Origin: Glandiceps talaboti
Taxonomy: Eukaryota > Hemichordata > Enteropneusta > Spengelidae
Direction: 5' to 3'
Assembly: GCF_964340395.1 (NCBI RefSeq)
Contig: NC_135560.1
Span: 13,747,598-13,811,597, forward strand
Length of the DNA stretch: 64,000 bases
In this document: positions 36,460 to 49,150 of the stretch, one piece after another
Layout: every line of letters starts with the position of its first letter
How positions within the stretch are numbered: the first letter of the stretch is position 1
Notes under the pieces: model-generated
What the model saw: only the letters and a program-made list of their open reading frames with translations
Told to the model about the DNA's origin: nothing
Database searches by the model: none
Program-made: the position numbers and the translations under genes

Positions 36460-37817
36460 AAATAACTGAATGAAACATTTTGCAGTCAATGTAGATAAAC
36501 AGGCGGAAAAACAGGAGAGGAACAATATTGGGAATTACATAAAAATATACGATGGCAATCCCGAGGATACTACGTTGGAAATTTTTGAAGATTTGAAGAT
36601 ACCCCACCATTTGAAAATACACTGCTGTCATGCATTTGCATATGTATTGACATTGGCAAACTTAAAGTTAGAATGTACAATAAACACCCCATATAGCAAC
36701 ATTCTGTAAGTATAGAAGTATGGCATATAAAAACTTATAGAGGGAAATGAATATTTGATTACAGTGTAGAACAGATCTATTACTGAAATTTAACCAGTTT
36801 CTAATTGATTGATAAACTCTATAAAATAAATAATATGCATATATATCGTCACAGCGACAACATCATACAGTATTAAATTGTTACAAACTACAGCAAGATA
36901 GATTCAGTTTCTCTGTTGTAGTTTTTTGAAATGTTTACGTATCACTTATTTTTTGAAGATGCACAAATCTGTCTGGTCACTACAGACAGTTAGGAACAAA
37001 ATGGGATACACAAATAACATACATATGTGAATCATCAGAGTCTATGCGGGGGGTGGTAACAACGTAGTTTGCTCAATTTGGTAAGGTGTTTTAATATTTA
37101 TATCTGTATCAAGAGTAGATCTGGTTATCTTTGGATTAATAACATGCCTCCTAATAAGTTGGGAATTATTTGCACAAGTCAGAAATCCATGTTTAATGTT
37201 CTCATGACATACCACATTCAAATAGCTAAAATGCGCTAAATAGACTATATAGAAATTTATGTATTCACGTTTTTATAGGATTATAAAAGTAACACCAGTG
37301 AGACGTTATTGTACAAATTCATAATGTAATATGATAGCCACAACAACATCGCTTACGTCAATGACATGTCACCTCTTAAAATGGGTGAACCCTTCAAATA
37401 CCAATGTAATTCCAAGCATTACAATTTACACAATAAAATTTCAAGTGTTGATTTTATTTCTTTACAAATTAAATGTGCATACCATAACCACGTTCCAGTG
37501 TAATAGTTAGGGTATAGTTTTACGTAATGTCTGTTCGGACAGAACACTACAGTAACTGATAGAAGCTTGGTTTCTGCGTTGTATTCATTATGCAACGGTT
37601 TTCTATTACATATAAAAAGTTTTCCCTCTAGTCTAGAGGCATATGGTCATCAACTCCGTATGGAGGGTGGCCATTGTATGAATGGGTCCTGTAAGCAAAT
37701 ATAATCACAAGTAAAGCTGATCAAAATGACGCCAGCAACATAGGTATCAGTTATTTTTGTGCAATGGGAAAATAGGATTTTAATGTACACATCATATAAT
37801 AAAACTTTATGAAGTGA
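36460..37817. other. Non-coding stretch, nothing recognised
   Basis: No coding or structural signal noted. Confidence 0.5.
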
Positions 37818-37950
37818 CTTTGGTTGAATAGATAGAGCTAGAGTGTCTGTCTTGTAGTTCGCAAATTGCCGGTTTGGGCCTTGCTGCTGCCATTTGTTCC
37901 CGAATGGCTCAAGACATAAGACAATTAGAGCACCACTTTGCATCAGTCAA
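37818..37950 (+). mobile_element. Possible second tRNA-derived SINE head
   Basis: TTGAATAGATAGAGC resembles the tRNA D-arm/A-box ending TAGAGC. CCGGTTTGGGCCT, about 45 bp later, resembles a degenerate B-box, with CTTGTAGTTCGCAA in the anticodon-arm position between. Several B-box bases are changed, so this is an old or coincidental match. The 3' limit is uncertain. Confidence 0.35.
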
Positions 37951-38678
37951 TCAGTTCGGTCCTAGCAATAGGTGTAGGCCTCTACTAAGCGTAACAATAA
38001 CTCGAAAGTCACCAAAAGAGGCTTTTCATTAATAATTATTAGAATGCACTGTGTTTACATTTCGCCAATTTTGTATGTATACATTTGATGAATAAAATAT
38101 CATATTATTTTTTTCGAATACTCAAGTTAACTTCTTCTTTTTTAAGGTCGGTCTATTTATTCCGTAGAAGTTAACTTCAACATAGTTATGGCATTCGGAT
38201 ATTGCTTTCCGGTCTGTTGAAGTTATTGATGTCATTTTATGATACGTATTTCATGGCATAGATATTATCAGGATATTTAATTATTGACATTCACAAAGGA
38301 TTCTATAGTAATGGCATATAGTTTTTATTCTAATCTCTTCTGGATTAATTTGAATGCAAATAGGGATTTCAATGACACGTCGTACGTCATTTACATGCAA
38401 GGAGAATTCACATTGTCCTTCATTTTATCTCAAATGTAATAGGTAATGCCCTTGATTCCACAAGAGTATCGAAAATAATTTGTACAAATTACATTCAATG
38501 CGGTAGTATAATAATATCATAATAAGCATTCAATGGGTAACATGTTAACTATCTTGTTTAGGTGGAAGGTTATTTTTTTTAAAGATATGGACTTGCCTAG
38601 AGACCAATTCGGCTTGTTAAAGAAGTCGGGAATGTAAGAATATATGTCGTGCAGTTGTAACTCCTCGTCTCTCGTCAA

Positions 38679-38819
38679 TTAGGCAAAACTTTGGCAAAGA
38701 ATTGATCATAGATACTTTAACAAGAAAATTTACACGGAAATAGTAAATACTCACGATTTTACCTTTTGTTTGAGGGTCGGCCGGGTTACCATCAACACAT
38801 CATTTTTTATTTGGCCTTA
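38679..38819. mobile_element. MITE-like element, TTAGGC family copy E (internally deleted)
   Basis: Starts TTAGGCAAAACTTTGG and ends GGGTCGGCCGGGTTACC then TTTTTTATTTGGCCTTA, matching the 3' ends of copies B-D. Only about 140 bp long; the GGGTAGGTAGGTCG block near the 5' end is missing. Confidence 0.5.
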
Positions 38820-39062
38820 ATAAAGTTCCCCCCTTAAGGCCTTCTCATTTTTAATGTCTTGAAGGCAGATTAAATTAAGTTCTGCTTGTAATGTAATGAA
38901 GGCAAATTAAGACAAAAGACGACACAGTAGTAAAGCATTGTCCTAGTGTTTCGAACATGTCAAACAGAAAGGTAATAATATAGTTGAATTACCATTCGAC
39001 ATGACATTCGAAGTTTTAGTGTTTCAAAAGAGTGGATGAACACTGAACATCCTTTAAAATCG

Positions 39063-39498
39063 TAAGGCAAAAATAAAATTAAAAAAATTGTTTCCGATAA
39101 CATCACTTCAGAAAATAGGGTAGGTAGGTCGGGATTTTATTTTATTTTACATTTCTTTTAAATACTTCCACCCCAAGACAAGTTACTCATTGGTCACAAT
39201 ACTTCCGTAACAGTTGATTAGGTGTACAAGAAGTAAATAAAGACAATTCTGTGATTCAGAAGTAGACGAACACAATATGCAGACTGTGCTGTTATAGGCT
39301 GAAATGACATCGTTTCTCTCTGGAATGTGATTTTTTTTAAACAAGTAACCAGATACTTTGGGAAGACAATCTACAAGGAAAATAGAAGTAAATTTACATA
39401 ATTCTACATTTGTGCATGTAAAAAAAATGGTCAGGGTCGGCGGTTTAAATTAGGGTCGGTCGGGTTGTCGGAAAAAACCATATTTTTTATTGTCCTAA
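39063..39498. mobile_element. MITE-like element, TTAGGC family copy C
   Basis: The 5' end TAAGGCAAAAATAAAATT, then TTTCCGATAAC, pairs with the reverse complement of the 3' end, TTAGGACAATAAAAAATATG, then TTTCCGACAAC. The interior has GAAAATAGGGTAGGTAGGTC near the 5' end and GGGTCGGCGGTTTAAATTAG near the 3' end. No coding capacity. Confidence 0.75.
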
Positions 39499-42497
39499 GC
39501 ATATTACGATGGGCTATGTAATAGACAACTTGTAGCTGAACGACTTTGATTTTGATTAGTATTTTGTTTCAGTGTATTTGCTGTCATAGAGCAAATAGGT
39601 TGTCTGAAACCTGGTAAACACACAAATCAGTTTGATATACCATAATAGGATACTGCGCATCAAACGAGACCGCACAGTCAATAGCAGACCATAGTGGTGT
39701 AAACGAAGGTGACAACGAATCGTTAATTTTTACATTCCCATCTTCTAGTAAATAATGTACTTAATACTTTTCTAGATTTTCATCATGTATTCCTGACACC
39801 ACATTAAGCTTTGACAATTCCTCGTGGTGAGATCGTGATGACCGTCTAAGGACATCAATAAGACTAACTTTGTCTCCTTCCGACAATGCATAATGTACTT
39901 CTGTAATTTGTATTTAGTATTCACTCTGTATTTGTATTGAAACGGATCGCAAGAGTTAAGGGAATCGAAATGAGTCCATTGGCTCGAAATAGAATCAGTG
40001 ACATCGTCCAAAGTATTTGGTGCACTGATATGTTAACTTTCGGATCCTCGTGGCATTTTTTTGAAGTTTTGATGGTAATTCATATATGTATTTAGCGATT
40101 GTTCGAAAGTGTGTATATATTTTCTTACTGGTAAAACTATTTCCGGTTATTATTAAGGAGGTTACCGTCCAAATGTGTTTGCAATAGTGCTCAATATGAT
40201 ATCAAAATTCATCCAATTTAGAGTCACTCATGCATGTAATATGGTCGCCAAATACAGTCATCATGTGGGAAATGAAAAATTCTCATATATTCCGTGAGAT
40301 CAAGCCGGTAAAGCCCCAGTTTTCTTTTATTAATTCTAAGAGACCGGGAACATACTTTCATTAAAGGTGCACATGCTGAGTTTATAAGCTTTTTTAATAC
40401 TAAAGTGAAAATACCTAAATAACATCACATTCCAGTATAAAATGTTAATGTTGATGCATGTCTTCTATAACTTTATCTTTGTATTCTTGCTTTGTTAGAA
40501 CAGTTGATTGCACAGTAGGAATTTGCTTAACATTTTTTGATACGTATGATAAATTACGTCATCAGATCGTTTATGGGTTATACTAAATACTAGGTTTGAA
40601 TTCAGTCCATTGCGAGTGGTGGCTAAGTGTGCTTCTGTGCGTACAATACTGCGAATACCTTTTAAAAGTAAATGTAAAACTTACGCCCAAATATGTTTAA
40701 ACTCAGCTTGTGCCCCTTTAAGCAATATTTAAAGCGATTTGAAGAAGCGTGCTTTTCAGGGAAATAACATTTTTCCCCTATGCGCATTCTGCCTTAATTC
40801 TGTAATGCTCTGATATACTAATGTTTTTTCAATAAAAGTGGGCTGTTTCCAAGAAAGCTTGCCATTCGATTTATATCTATATTCGTAAATTGTATCTGTT
40901 GATTTAAATAAAGCATCCCAATATATGCCTTCCTTAAGAGGTCCTTGATAATTTCTTCTGCACATTTTGTGTTTGTAAAATCGAGCGCATACAAGCAAGA
41001 GTAATCGGATTTACTTGTACAGTGTGTGAAGTCTTGACTTGGGTGGCATTACCAATCATGGTAGATTGAACAAAATGTAAATTGCATTGGACGAAGAGTA
41101 TTTTAGAGCACGGAAAGATAAATTGTACATTTGAGGCATTCGTCGTGACATTCTTCGAGTTCTTGTTGGTTATCTTAGATAAATACGGCTCTTTGAAATC
41201 ACGGAGATGACAGTTTGTGTGATTTCCAATTTAAAGGGATTTAAAATTGTCTAGTTTGTTTTTTTAAGTCGGCTGCACGGTTGTAGCATTACTCTTCCGA
41301 TTAGTGAAATACTTCCTATTCCTGGATATGCAATTTTGTATTTATTTATTTTCATAAATTTTACCCTTAAAGATGTTACGCACAATAACTTAGTCGTAAT
41401 ATCACACGCAGTGAACAGTATTGCATCAGCTGGGAAGAAACATATTTTTGTAGCCGTACAGACGATAAGTCAAATCAAATTTGTTTTTGAGTCCGCACCC
41501 AAATAGCAGCGCCGTCAACGGCGATCACGATTTCTGTACTGCTTATGGATAATATCGGCCACTGTTTCACGTGCACAGTGTATAATTATTGGTATTTTAA
41601 CAATTTTCAGTGAACATATTGTGGTTGTCCGATTGAACAATGATACTCCAGTTACTAGTACAGTGTTAACATGGCGACAGATTCAAAACCAAGCTTTCGC
41701 TCAAACTTACCACTGCACTACGTAAATATAACATTGACCATTACTTAACAGCCCCAATATTTTTTAAATAAGTAATTGACCAATCAATTTTTAGCACATA
41801 TATATTTGGTTGTTAGATACAAAGAGTGTAAAAAATGTTTCAGTTGCAGCTAGTGCATATTATTACTATAATATTAGAAGTAATAGTGTGACAATCAGTT
41901 ACAAGAGTAATATGATAACGAAAACTCTTCTTTTTTTTTCTTTTTTTTAAACCAGCCCCATTGTATTTATGTATACCCATTAATGTGCATGTAGGTGAGT
42001 ACGGCATTATATTTTACATATCAAAGACTATCACCTTTCATCTTCAGCCCGAGCATGCAGCGATGGGACGCCAAAATCACAACATAATTCAAAGTTAAAC
42101 AATAGCTTTACAATGTGACCATTTTCTCGCAAAGAAAGAGTCGAAGGTGCCCCTAAGTTGTCGTTTATTTTTCAAGGTCGTTGTTCACCTTTCGTTTATA
42201 TTGAGTTTATCTTTCACGAAATGTGATATACTTCATTAGCCCGCGGTCTGAAGTTACACAACAAAAGGACGAAACTTTGTTTCTGGGGGAGATTAGATTA
42301 TAAACCTTTCAAAGCCCTCGTGATGTGACAAAAACAGTGTAGTATACCAATCTTGTGAAAGGTCTTGGTGGCACAGATATACGTGCACGCATTCTATATC
42401 TTTCCATTAGAACAAACAGAGCAAAATTGAAGTCGGAGACCTCCATCAGACTCTCATTATTCACGTGTTACAACAAATTGCCCTAAGACAGATACTA
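39499..42497. other. Non-coding stretch, two unrecognised minus-strand frames
   Basis: Frames of 79 and 80 codons (39772-40011 and 40756-40998, minus) have ordinary amino-acid composition but no recognised motif. Nothing else noted. Confidence 0.4.
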
Positions 42498-42847
42498 TAG
42501 GCGAAAACAAATAATTGAGTGCTTCCGATACTATGGCCTCAGAAAATAGGGTAGGTAGGTCGGCATTAATTTTATTTTACCTTTTAATTGTTTTTTCTTT
42601 TTTTTTAAATACTGCTTCGACCCAACACCAAACGAAATGTTGGTCAGAATATCCCTTCTGTGATACTTTGATGAAATATGGACATACATGACCGGGGAAA
42701 GAAAACAGACGTGCCTGAAGATCAAGAAGACGAAGAATATCTTTTCGTTTTGTTTCAAATGTTTAAAAAATATGTTTAGGGTCGGCGGCTTAAACTAGGG
42801 TCGGTCGTGTTATCGGAAACTCACGTTGTTTTTTTTATTTTGCCTAA
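42498..42847. mobile_element. MITE-like element, TTAGGC family copy D
   Basis: The 5' end TAGGCGAAAACAAATAATTG, then GCTTCCGATA, pairs with the reverse complement of the 3' end, TTAGGCAAAATAAAAAAAAC, then GTTTCCGATAAC. It shares CAGAAAATAGGGTAGGTAGG and GGGTCGGCGGCTTAAACTAG with copies B and C. At 350 bp it is shorter than copies A-C. Confidence 0.75.
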
Positions 42848-44549
42848 ACACAGATGATGGTACCATAGTACAATCATACATATGTGCACTTCCCGGCTAC
42901 AATGTACGAAAAACCACATAGCAATGCTATCACTGTTTTCACAAATGCGTGGTATTTTAATATTCAAACATCGGGACGTAGTTACTGAGGTTTTGTGGAT
43001 CGTTTTCAGACGGGAAGTGTATGTCAGGTTCTATTTCCAGTGCTATTTATTTTCCTTAGTTAAAGTGTCGTGAAGGACTTACACGCGAAACACTTGACGT
43101 TTCAGCACGCATCATCGCATATAGAAAGCTAACGTGCCAAACTGGGTCATCAAGGTCAGGTAATCGTCAACCACATGATAGCATTGCTGTATATTTTCAC
43201 TGCGGGGTAGTTTCCAATAGCTACTCCCGGGTGAGAACACAACGGCTGCTTCAACAAGATTGTCATGATCCATTTAAAGTGATGTTGCTCTTTTCGTATT
43301 GGCAGTGTATATTATTAGACAGTAACGATCGAACAAACTATATACGGTCGATGACATTGTGTTCTGTCCTAAAATTGTTGAACAAATGTCGTGTTCTGTA
43401 CATACATAGCTGAACTATGGCGAGATAAATGATGCAGTACAGGTGGCGTGATCTTGCATGACCGACGAGGGACACGATAAAGGCTGCCAGAAGAAAGGCT
43501 TTGTTCCTATTTAATTACATTGTAAAATGGAGATAGTGCAAATGGCCAAGAAACACGTATAAAAAAAGTATGTGCGCATACATATTCAATATTAAATCGA
43601 ACCGGCTCCATGGACGTTGCCACAGTGTGATAGGATACAACCTGCATGGCTGACTACATGTCGCTTGGTTACCCGTTGTACGGTCGGCGAAGACGTATTA
43701 GATACGTACGTCACAACTAAATAACTTTAGAGTTGAAAGTAATCATAAGTGCATTTGTTTCATTGACTCTAGGAACCTTGGGGTCATGACCCCATTACAG
43801 GAGACACCAATCCTTAAATCGAGCTTTTTTTTACGATTGATCATAATTAATTCTATGGACATGGTTATTTAAAGGGCTTTTCACTTTTATCACAGACTTA
43901 TTCTTGGATTGATTTTTGGAGTCTTGAAATTCATTAGTAGGAATAAATTTATGATTTGGATAACATTAAGCCCTATAGATTAAACTGTGTTGGTGAATGT
44001 AAATCTATTCATTTCCTTGATGCTTTTTCTATTTTTGTATGAATTTCAAAATTATAGAAATAACATACTTTACACTAAATGACAATCAACATTAGGTAAT
44101 ATTTTACATACCAAAGAACTGTTTAACAAATTCCTAAACACTACTAATATAAAAACCACATTTTTCCACATTTTTTCCACATTTGTGAGTCAAAATTGGA
44201 TGCAGTTACTAATGAATTATACATATATTATAAGCAGAGTTCTTTGAATATGAAGTTGTAGGACTAAACCCTGTCACCTACGTACGTAGAGTAATTATTA
44301 TAATCCTAAGTCACGCGTACGTGCTCACAGCTGTTCAATATTACTATGATTGCCATTGTCATATTGATGGTGGAATGATTAACGTGACAAACTCGAAATT
44401 TGCAAGCATGTGGCTGTTTGAGTCTAGGCATTTATTTCTGAAAGGTCAACGTCCTTTGGTAAGGTTTGAACAACGAATTCGAACGACCCAAGTGTACACA
44501 TGGGAAACTAATTAGGCCGACAACTAGGACAAAACAGGCGGGATCTATC
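42848..44549. other. Non-coding stretch, nothing recognised
   Basis: No coding or repeat signal noted. Confidence 0.5.
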
Positions 44550-44772
44550 AAAATGAGAGCTCCCAATCAAAACATGGGGTTTCCAATCAAAAAGTGGCGT
44601 TCCCAATCAAAAAGAGACTTGCCCCCATCAAAGAGGAGGCGTGCTCTCACCAATGAGTGACTCCCATCAAGAAAGATATATTCTCTCACTAAAGTAAAAA
44701 AAAAAGATATATGCTCTTATCGAAGTGGGTTTCCGATTAGAAAAGAGACCTACTCTCACCAAAGAGTGGCAC
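44550..44772. repeat. Degenerate minisatellite, units of about 16-24 bp
   Basis: About ten irregular units built on CCAATCAAAAAGTGGCGT or CACCAAAGAGTGGC, each with a (C)CAATCAAA/ACCAAAGA core and a CTCTC or GCTC end. Spacing varies and the units are strongly diverged. A 64-codon frame crossing it is incidental. Confidence 0.7.
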
Positions 44773-46850
44773 TACTCGTCTTTCCCAGGCCCCAGAAACT
44801 GTTGGTCGTTGTTTGTTTTCTTTTAAGGTAATAAGAGATTCATAGCCTTTAGGTAACAATACTTATTGCAATTTCAGTTTGTTGTGTACAGCTAAATTTC
44901 ATGTAAATTTAACCAGCATTTACATGCCATGCACAGTAACTAATATGATATGATATAATATAATATAATATAATATATATGTAGTAAATGTACAGATGGT
45001 CGTAAGAGTTTCACAAGCTGGGTTAATAAAGTCTTTTTCAGTCAAAAGAGTGTTGATGTTTCTGAACGCCTTCGAAGGAACGAAACGTTGTCTCCATGCC
45101 TTGTAAGGGAAAATGATGGCATAACAGGATGGTCCTGATCCCCCATGACAAAGTGACCCACCCTCCTCCGGGCCAAAAGAAACTGACGGGTCTCTTAACG
45201 CACATACATGTATCACTAATTTGTCCCACGAATTACGAACAGCTGCATATTATTACATGACAACAATGCTACAACAATTCCACTACCTACATGCTGCTTT
45301 ACATTTGCCATAAAGAGACTATACATTTGATTTCTATAAAGTCATATGATGTGAATACATTTTGATTTATGGTGGCAATAAAGTGGCACATTCTCATTTT
45401 TTCAATGATTTAAGAGACCCGAGGCTATATCACTCCAGTAGTAATTTACTAAACTAGTACTAAAAGGTCATTGTACGAAGTATATCATAGTGCGCGATAA
45501 GCAGTAGGGTACTTAGTTAAAATATGTCCACTGGCCAAAATCACACACACTTTATGACTCTAATAAACAAATCATCAAACCAGTCAATTCAACAGAACAT
45601 CCTTACAGACGTTGAAACTATTACAGCCCGGCCTTCTCGTCTTCTACGTCACTCCTCCCAGGTCGCTTTTGTCGTTTCAATTATACGGCTACAGTCGCAT
45701 AATAAAAACGCTCACGTTCGTTCTATTACCGACACACTCAGATTTAGGTATATTTATGTGATTAATTTCGGAACACAAGTTACAGTCGGATTGAGCCAAG
45801 TATTCGTTTAATTGGCAAACTCAATGTCATATTCACATACTATAAAGTACCGTGTAGATAATAACAGATTACCAATTACATATTGACCTCACGAAGTAAT
45901 GGATATTTTATGTGAGCCACAAAATGTTACGAATTACCTTCAACTTTTATACGTTTTTATTTTATATTCATTATAGGGTTTTTTTTCAAAACAAACCTTG
46001 AAAACATCTTGTGCAGGGAGTGACGGGTCAAGGGTCATAGCTGCCTTCATAATCAAACTTTCATATGCCACAGGTCTACTCAACACGCCTAGAGCTCCCA
46101 ACTTCAAATAAAGTTCTAAAAAACACTACGTTTTGTTGGCTAGGTACAATTTATTGTCAACCACATCAGGAAAAAAATACAGACATCAAAATGAAAACCC
46201 TGCGAGAAATGAGTTTCATATACTTCTTCTAACATTTCTATGTTCCCCCACAAGCTGTATCTGCATTTCAAGCCTGATATTAAATTCAGTGGACAGGTTT
46301 CGATCAGTGTACTTCATGTTGCCTAAGGAGACAATAATATTGAAGTTTTTTTATTGATAATATTCTTCTTGCAGTAGACGACTTGTATGTCAGCAACCTT
46401 TACAAAGCGAAAGGTGAACAATCATTGGTGGTATTGCAAGGAAGGTTATTAATCTCGTTCAGAGAGCTTCGAACATAAATCGTAATGAGTCATCTGATCA
46501 AATAGATTGGAAACATGGTCTAGTGAATCACAGCACCGCAAGGCATTATCCAGCTCACATTGATGGAAAATAATAGTCATCGTTAAGGGCGAACGGCATT
46601 CTCATTACTAAAATAGACTTCTTCTTTTTTTTTACAATAGTCTTTCTTAGGATTATATCGACCGTATTATTCGAATACTATGGTGACTATGTCCAATGAT
46701 TAGTAAAGCACGAAAGAATATAAAGTTAGTATTTAGTCTATTTAAAAAAAATTAAAAAATGCTTGATTTACACAATGGAATAGTTGTGGATATGTGATCA
46801 AACAAATTGTTACATTCACTTCATGACATAAGTGTACGTATATCTGTGTG
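44773..46850. other. Non-coding stretch with a short (ATATA/ATAAT)n run
   Basis: A TATAA-type run lies at 44943-44980. Frames of 95-98 codons (44920-45216 minus, 45524-45811 plus) have no recognised motif. Confidence 0.45.
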
Positions 46851-46855
46851 TCACT

Positions 46856-47018
46856 CATACATACATACATACATACATACATACATACATACATACATAC
46901 ATACATACATACATGTTGTACATACATACATACATACGCACGCATGTATGCATGCACGCGTACACACACACATGCACGCGCGCACACACAAACACACACA
47001 CACACACACACACACATT
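46856..47018. repeat. Compound microsatellite (CATA)n-(CGCA/CATG)-(CA)n
   Basis: CATA units to about 46937 with a GTTGTA interruption, mixed CGCA/CATG/CACG units, then about 15 CA dinucleotides to 47018. Confidence 0.95.
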
Positions 47019-48844
47019 ATCTTGTCTCCTTAAATCCAAGAGCAATTACATTTACGCTTATAAGATATTGTACCACCGTTTGATATATCAGTCCTTGCTA
47101 GCTGTTCAATCGGCAAAATAACGCAGCTGACCATAACGTTTCGTCAACATACCCGATACCGTTGACATGGCTGTCTGTAGGAATTTCTATTATTGTGTAC
47201 ATAGGGTGGAGGGAGTGTATGCTACATTTTGACGAGTACAGCTGTCAATGCATTTGTAGGGACAGGGTTAAGTAAGCTCAATTCCTGTTTCACTAACTCT
47301 CTTCGATTGTGCTTATTTGTCTGTGGTTAAATGAACCAAACGACCAATTGGCAGTAAACGCATTCAATGAATTCTCGCCATGGGTCTGGTGTTTTACAGT
47401 GGAAGAAACAATAACATACATGTGAAGCGCGATACCCTGACAAATGTTTTCATATCATTGTGGTTGCTGAACCTTGTCGTTACGTAGGTGAATGATGAAT
47501 GAAACTCAAAGAAACCAGCTGATAAGAGATGTGTCTAATAGCTTGACCCATGTTATATAGTTCCCTTGCAGATCCAGTCCTGTTCTGATATACTTCGCAA
47601 AAACAAACACAAAATAAGAAGGAACAGATGGACATTTTACAATAGTGTGATGTCACTACTTGTGTGTATTTTTATATAATTATATGGAAAATTGCCACTT
47701 GTGGGCTCCAAAACAATTATCGCAACTCACAGTAGCCGAACTGGCAAACTCATAACTTGAATCGAAACAGGAGGATAGTTATATAAAGCCTCAACACAAA
47801 AGTTGAACCGATTTTACCTGACCGTCTGACGTATGCAACTCTCTGTTCTGAAGAATATTGTTAAAATTATCTGATATGCTTACTAAGTTCGTAAAGTTAA
47901 AAACTAACAATTTACAACATTTTATTTTGATCGAAAAGGATTTAGTACCGCTCTATAGAGGCCATTTGTTAAGAAAAAGAACTTTTTGTTTAACCTGGGA
48001 TAACACGTACGACATGGGATAACACGTACCACACTGTAGGTGATGTATTTAGTCCCGCATTAATCATGGCAACACAGACGAATGCTTGTAATTTTCATTT
48101 ATCTATATGACGGATCTGGAAAAAAAGGCGTATTTCCAACAGAGTTGGTCTCATGACGATTCGGATGTAATTGCTATTTTGTAGGGGAAAAAAGAAGATA
48201 CTTTTATGCTGTCTGGTACCGTATAGAATTATATCAGTGTTCAGTGCTTTCATCGCTTAATCCCCCATTCATCCTGAAAAGTACAAAAGTCCACCGCGTA
48301 CAATCGGTTACAAAGCTCTCTCCCCGCTTTACGTAAAATTGCCTTCCATGCTTTCATTTACAATAACCTGAATAACCCCGATACATATTTATATATCACA
48401 CCGCCACGTTTCACTTATCAAAGCTCCCCTTGGCTACTACTCATCACACCACCATCGGATATACTTGTTTTTCGGCATGTAAAAGATGTTTCACAATCTG
48501 TGACCGGAGCGTTTAACAATATTTTCCAATTTCCGAAGTTAATATTTTTGTGTTTTTATTTCAGATGTTTTGATAATTGAGATTAATCTATTTACAATGG
48601 CTTTTTTTTAAAAAGAAAAGTTCCTTTCTAAGATAAACTCTGGATTAATTTCCAGATAATATGCAAAATAGATGATGAAAAAAACAATCTGGTATAAAGC
48701 CGCTCATTTGCCCATTTTTCTTTGAAATACGCTAAAATATACAAACAAATATCAATTAGGTTTTTTCCCTTGAAATTATAGGAAAGATTCGTCTTCAGAT
48801 TGATTATATTGTCAATAATTATCGAAAACATGCACTTTTATACA
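47019..48844. other. Non-coding stretch with a 19-bp tandem duplication
   Basis: TGGGATAACACGTACGACA (47996-48014) is followed immediately by a copy with one change (48015-48033). Nothing else recognised. Confidence 0.55.
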
Positions 48845-49150
48845 AGAAATAGTAAAAATCCATAGGCCTGGCAAGGAGTCGGAAATTTTCGACAATTGAC
48901 TTTGAATTTTTTGGTGAATAAAAATGTAAACCTGGCAAGGGGTCGCAAATTTTCGACAACTCACATGTGGGGGTTTTCAGTCAAAAAATGGTAAAAATTC
49001 TAGAGGCCTGGGAAGGAGTCGGACCTTTTTTTACTACTCACATTTTGATTTTTAAACGAATAAAATGCCTGGCGAAGTTGGAAATTTTCACTTTTATTTT
49101 TAGTAAAAATATAGTGTAAATCTAGAGGCCTGTGAAAGAAGTCAGAAATT
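48845..49150. repeat. Degenerate tandem repeat, period about 70-90 bp, four copies
   Basis: CTAGAGGCCTGGCAAGGAGT-type cores recur near 48863, 48931, 49003 and 49126, with a shorter GCCTGGCGAAG copy near 49067. Each is followed by CGGAAATTTTCGACAA-type sequence and a T-rich part ending GAATAAAA or GTAAAAAT. No coding frame runs through. Confidence 0.75.

Noticed and set aside
44550-44772. CRISPR-like array
   Set aside because: Units are irregular and diverged, spacers are not of uniform length, and the sequence is a eukaryotic genome.
44920-45229. Overlapping 98- and 63-codon minus-strand frames near 45.1 kb
   Set aside because: Composition hints at a transposon 3' region, but I could not match it to any family with confidence.
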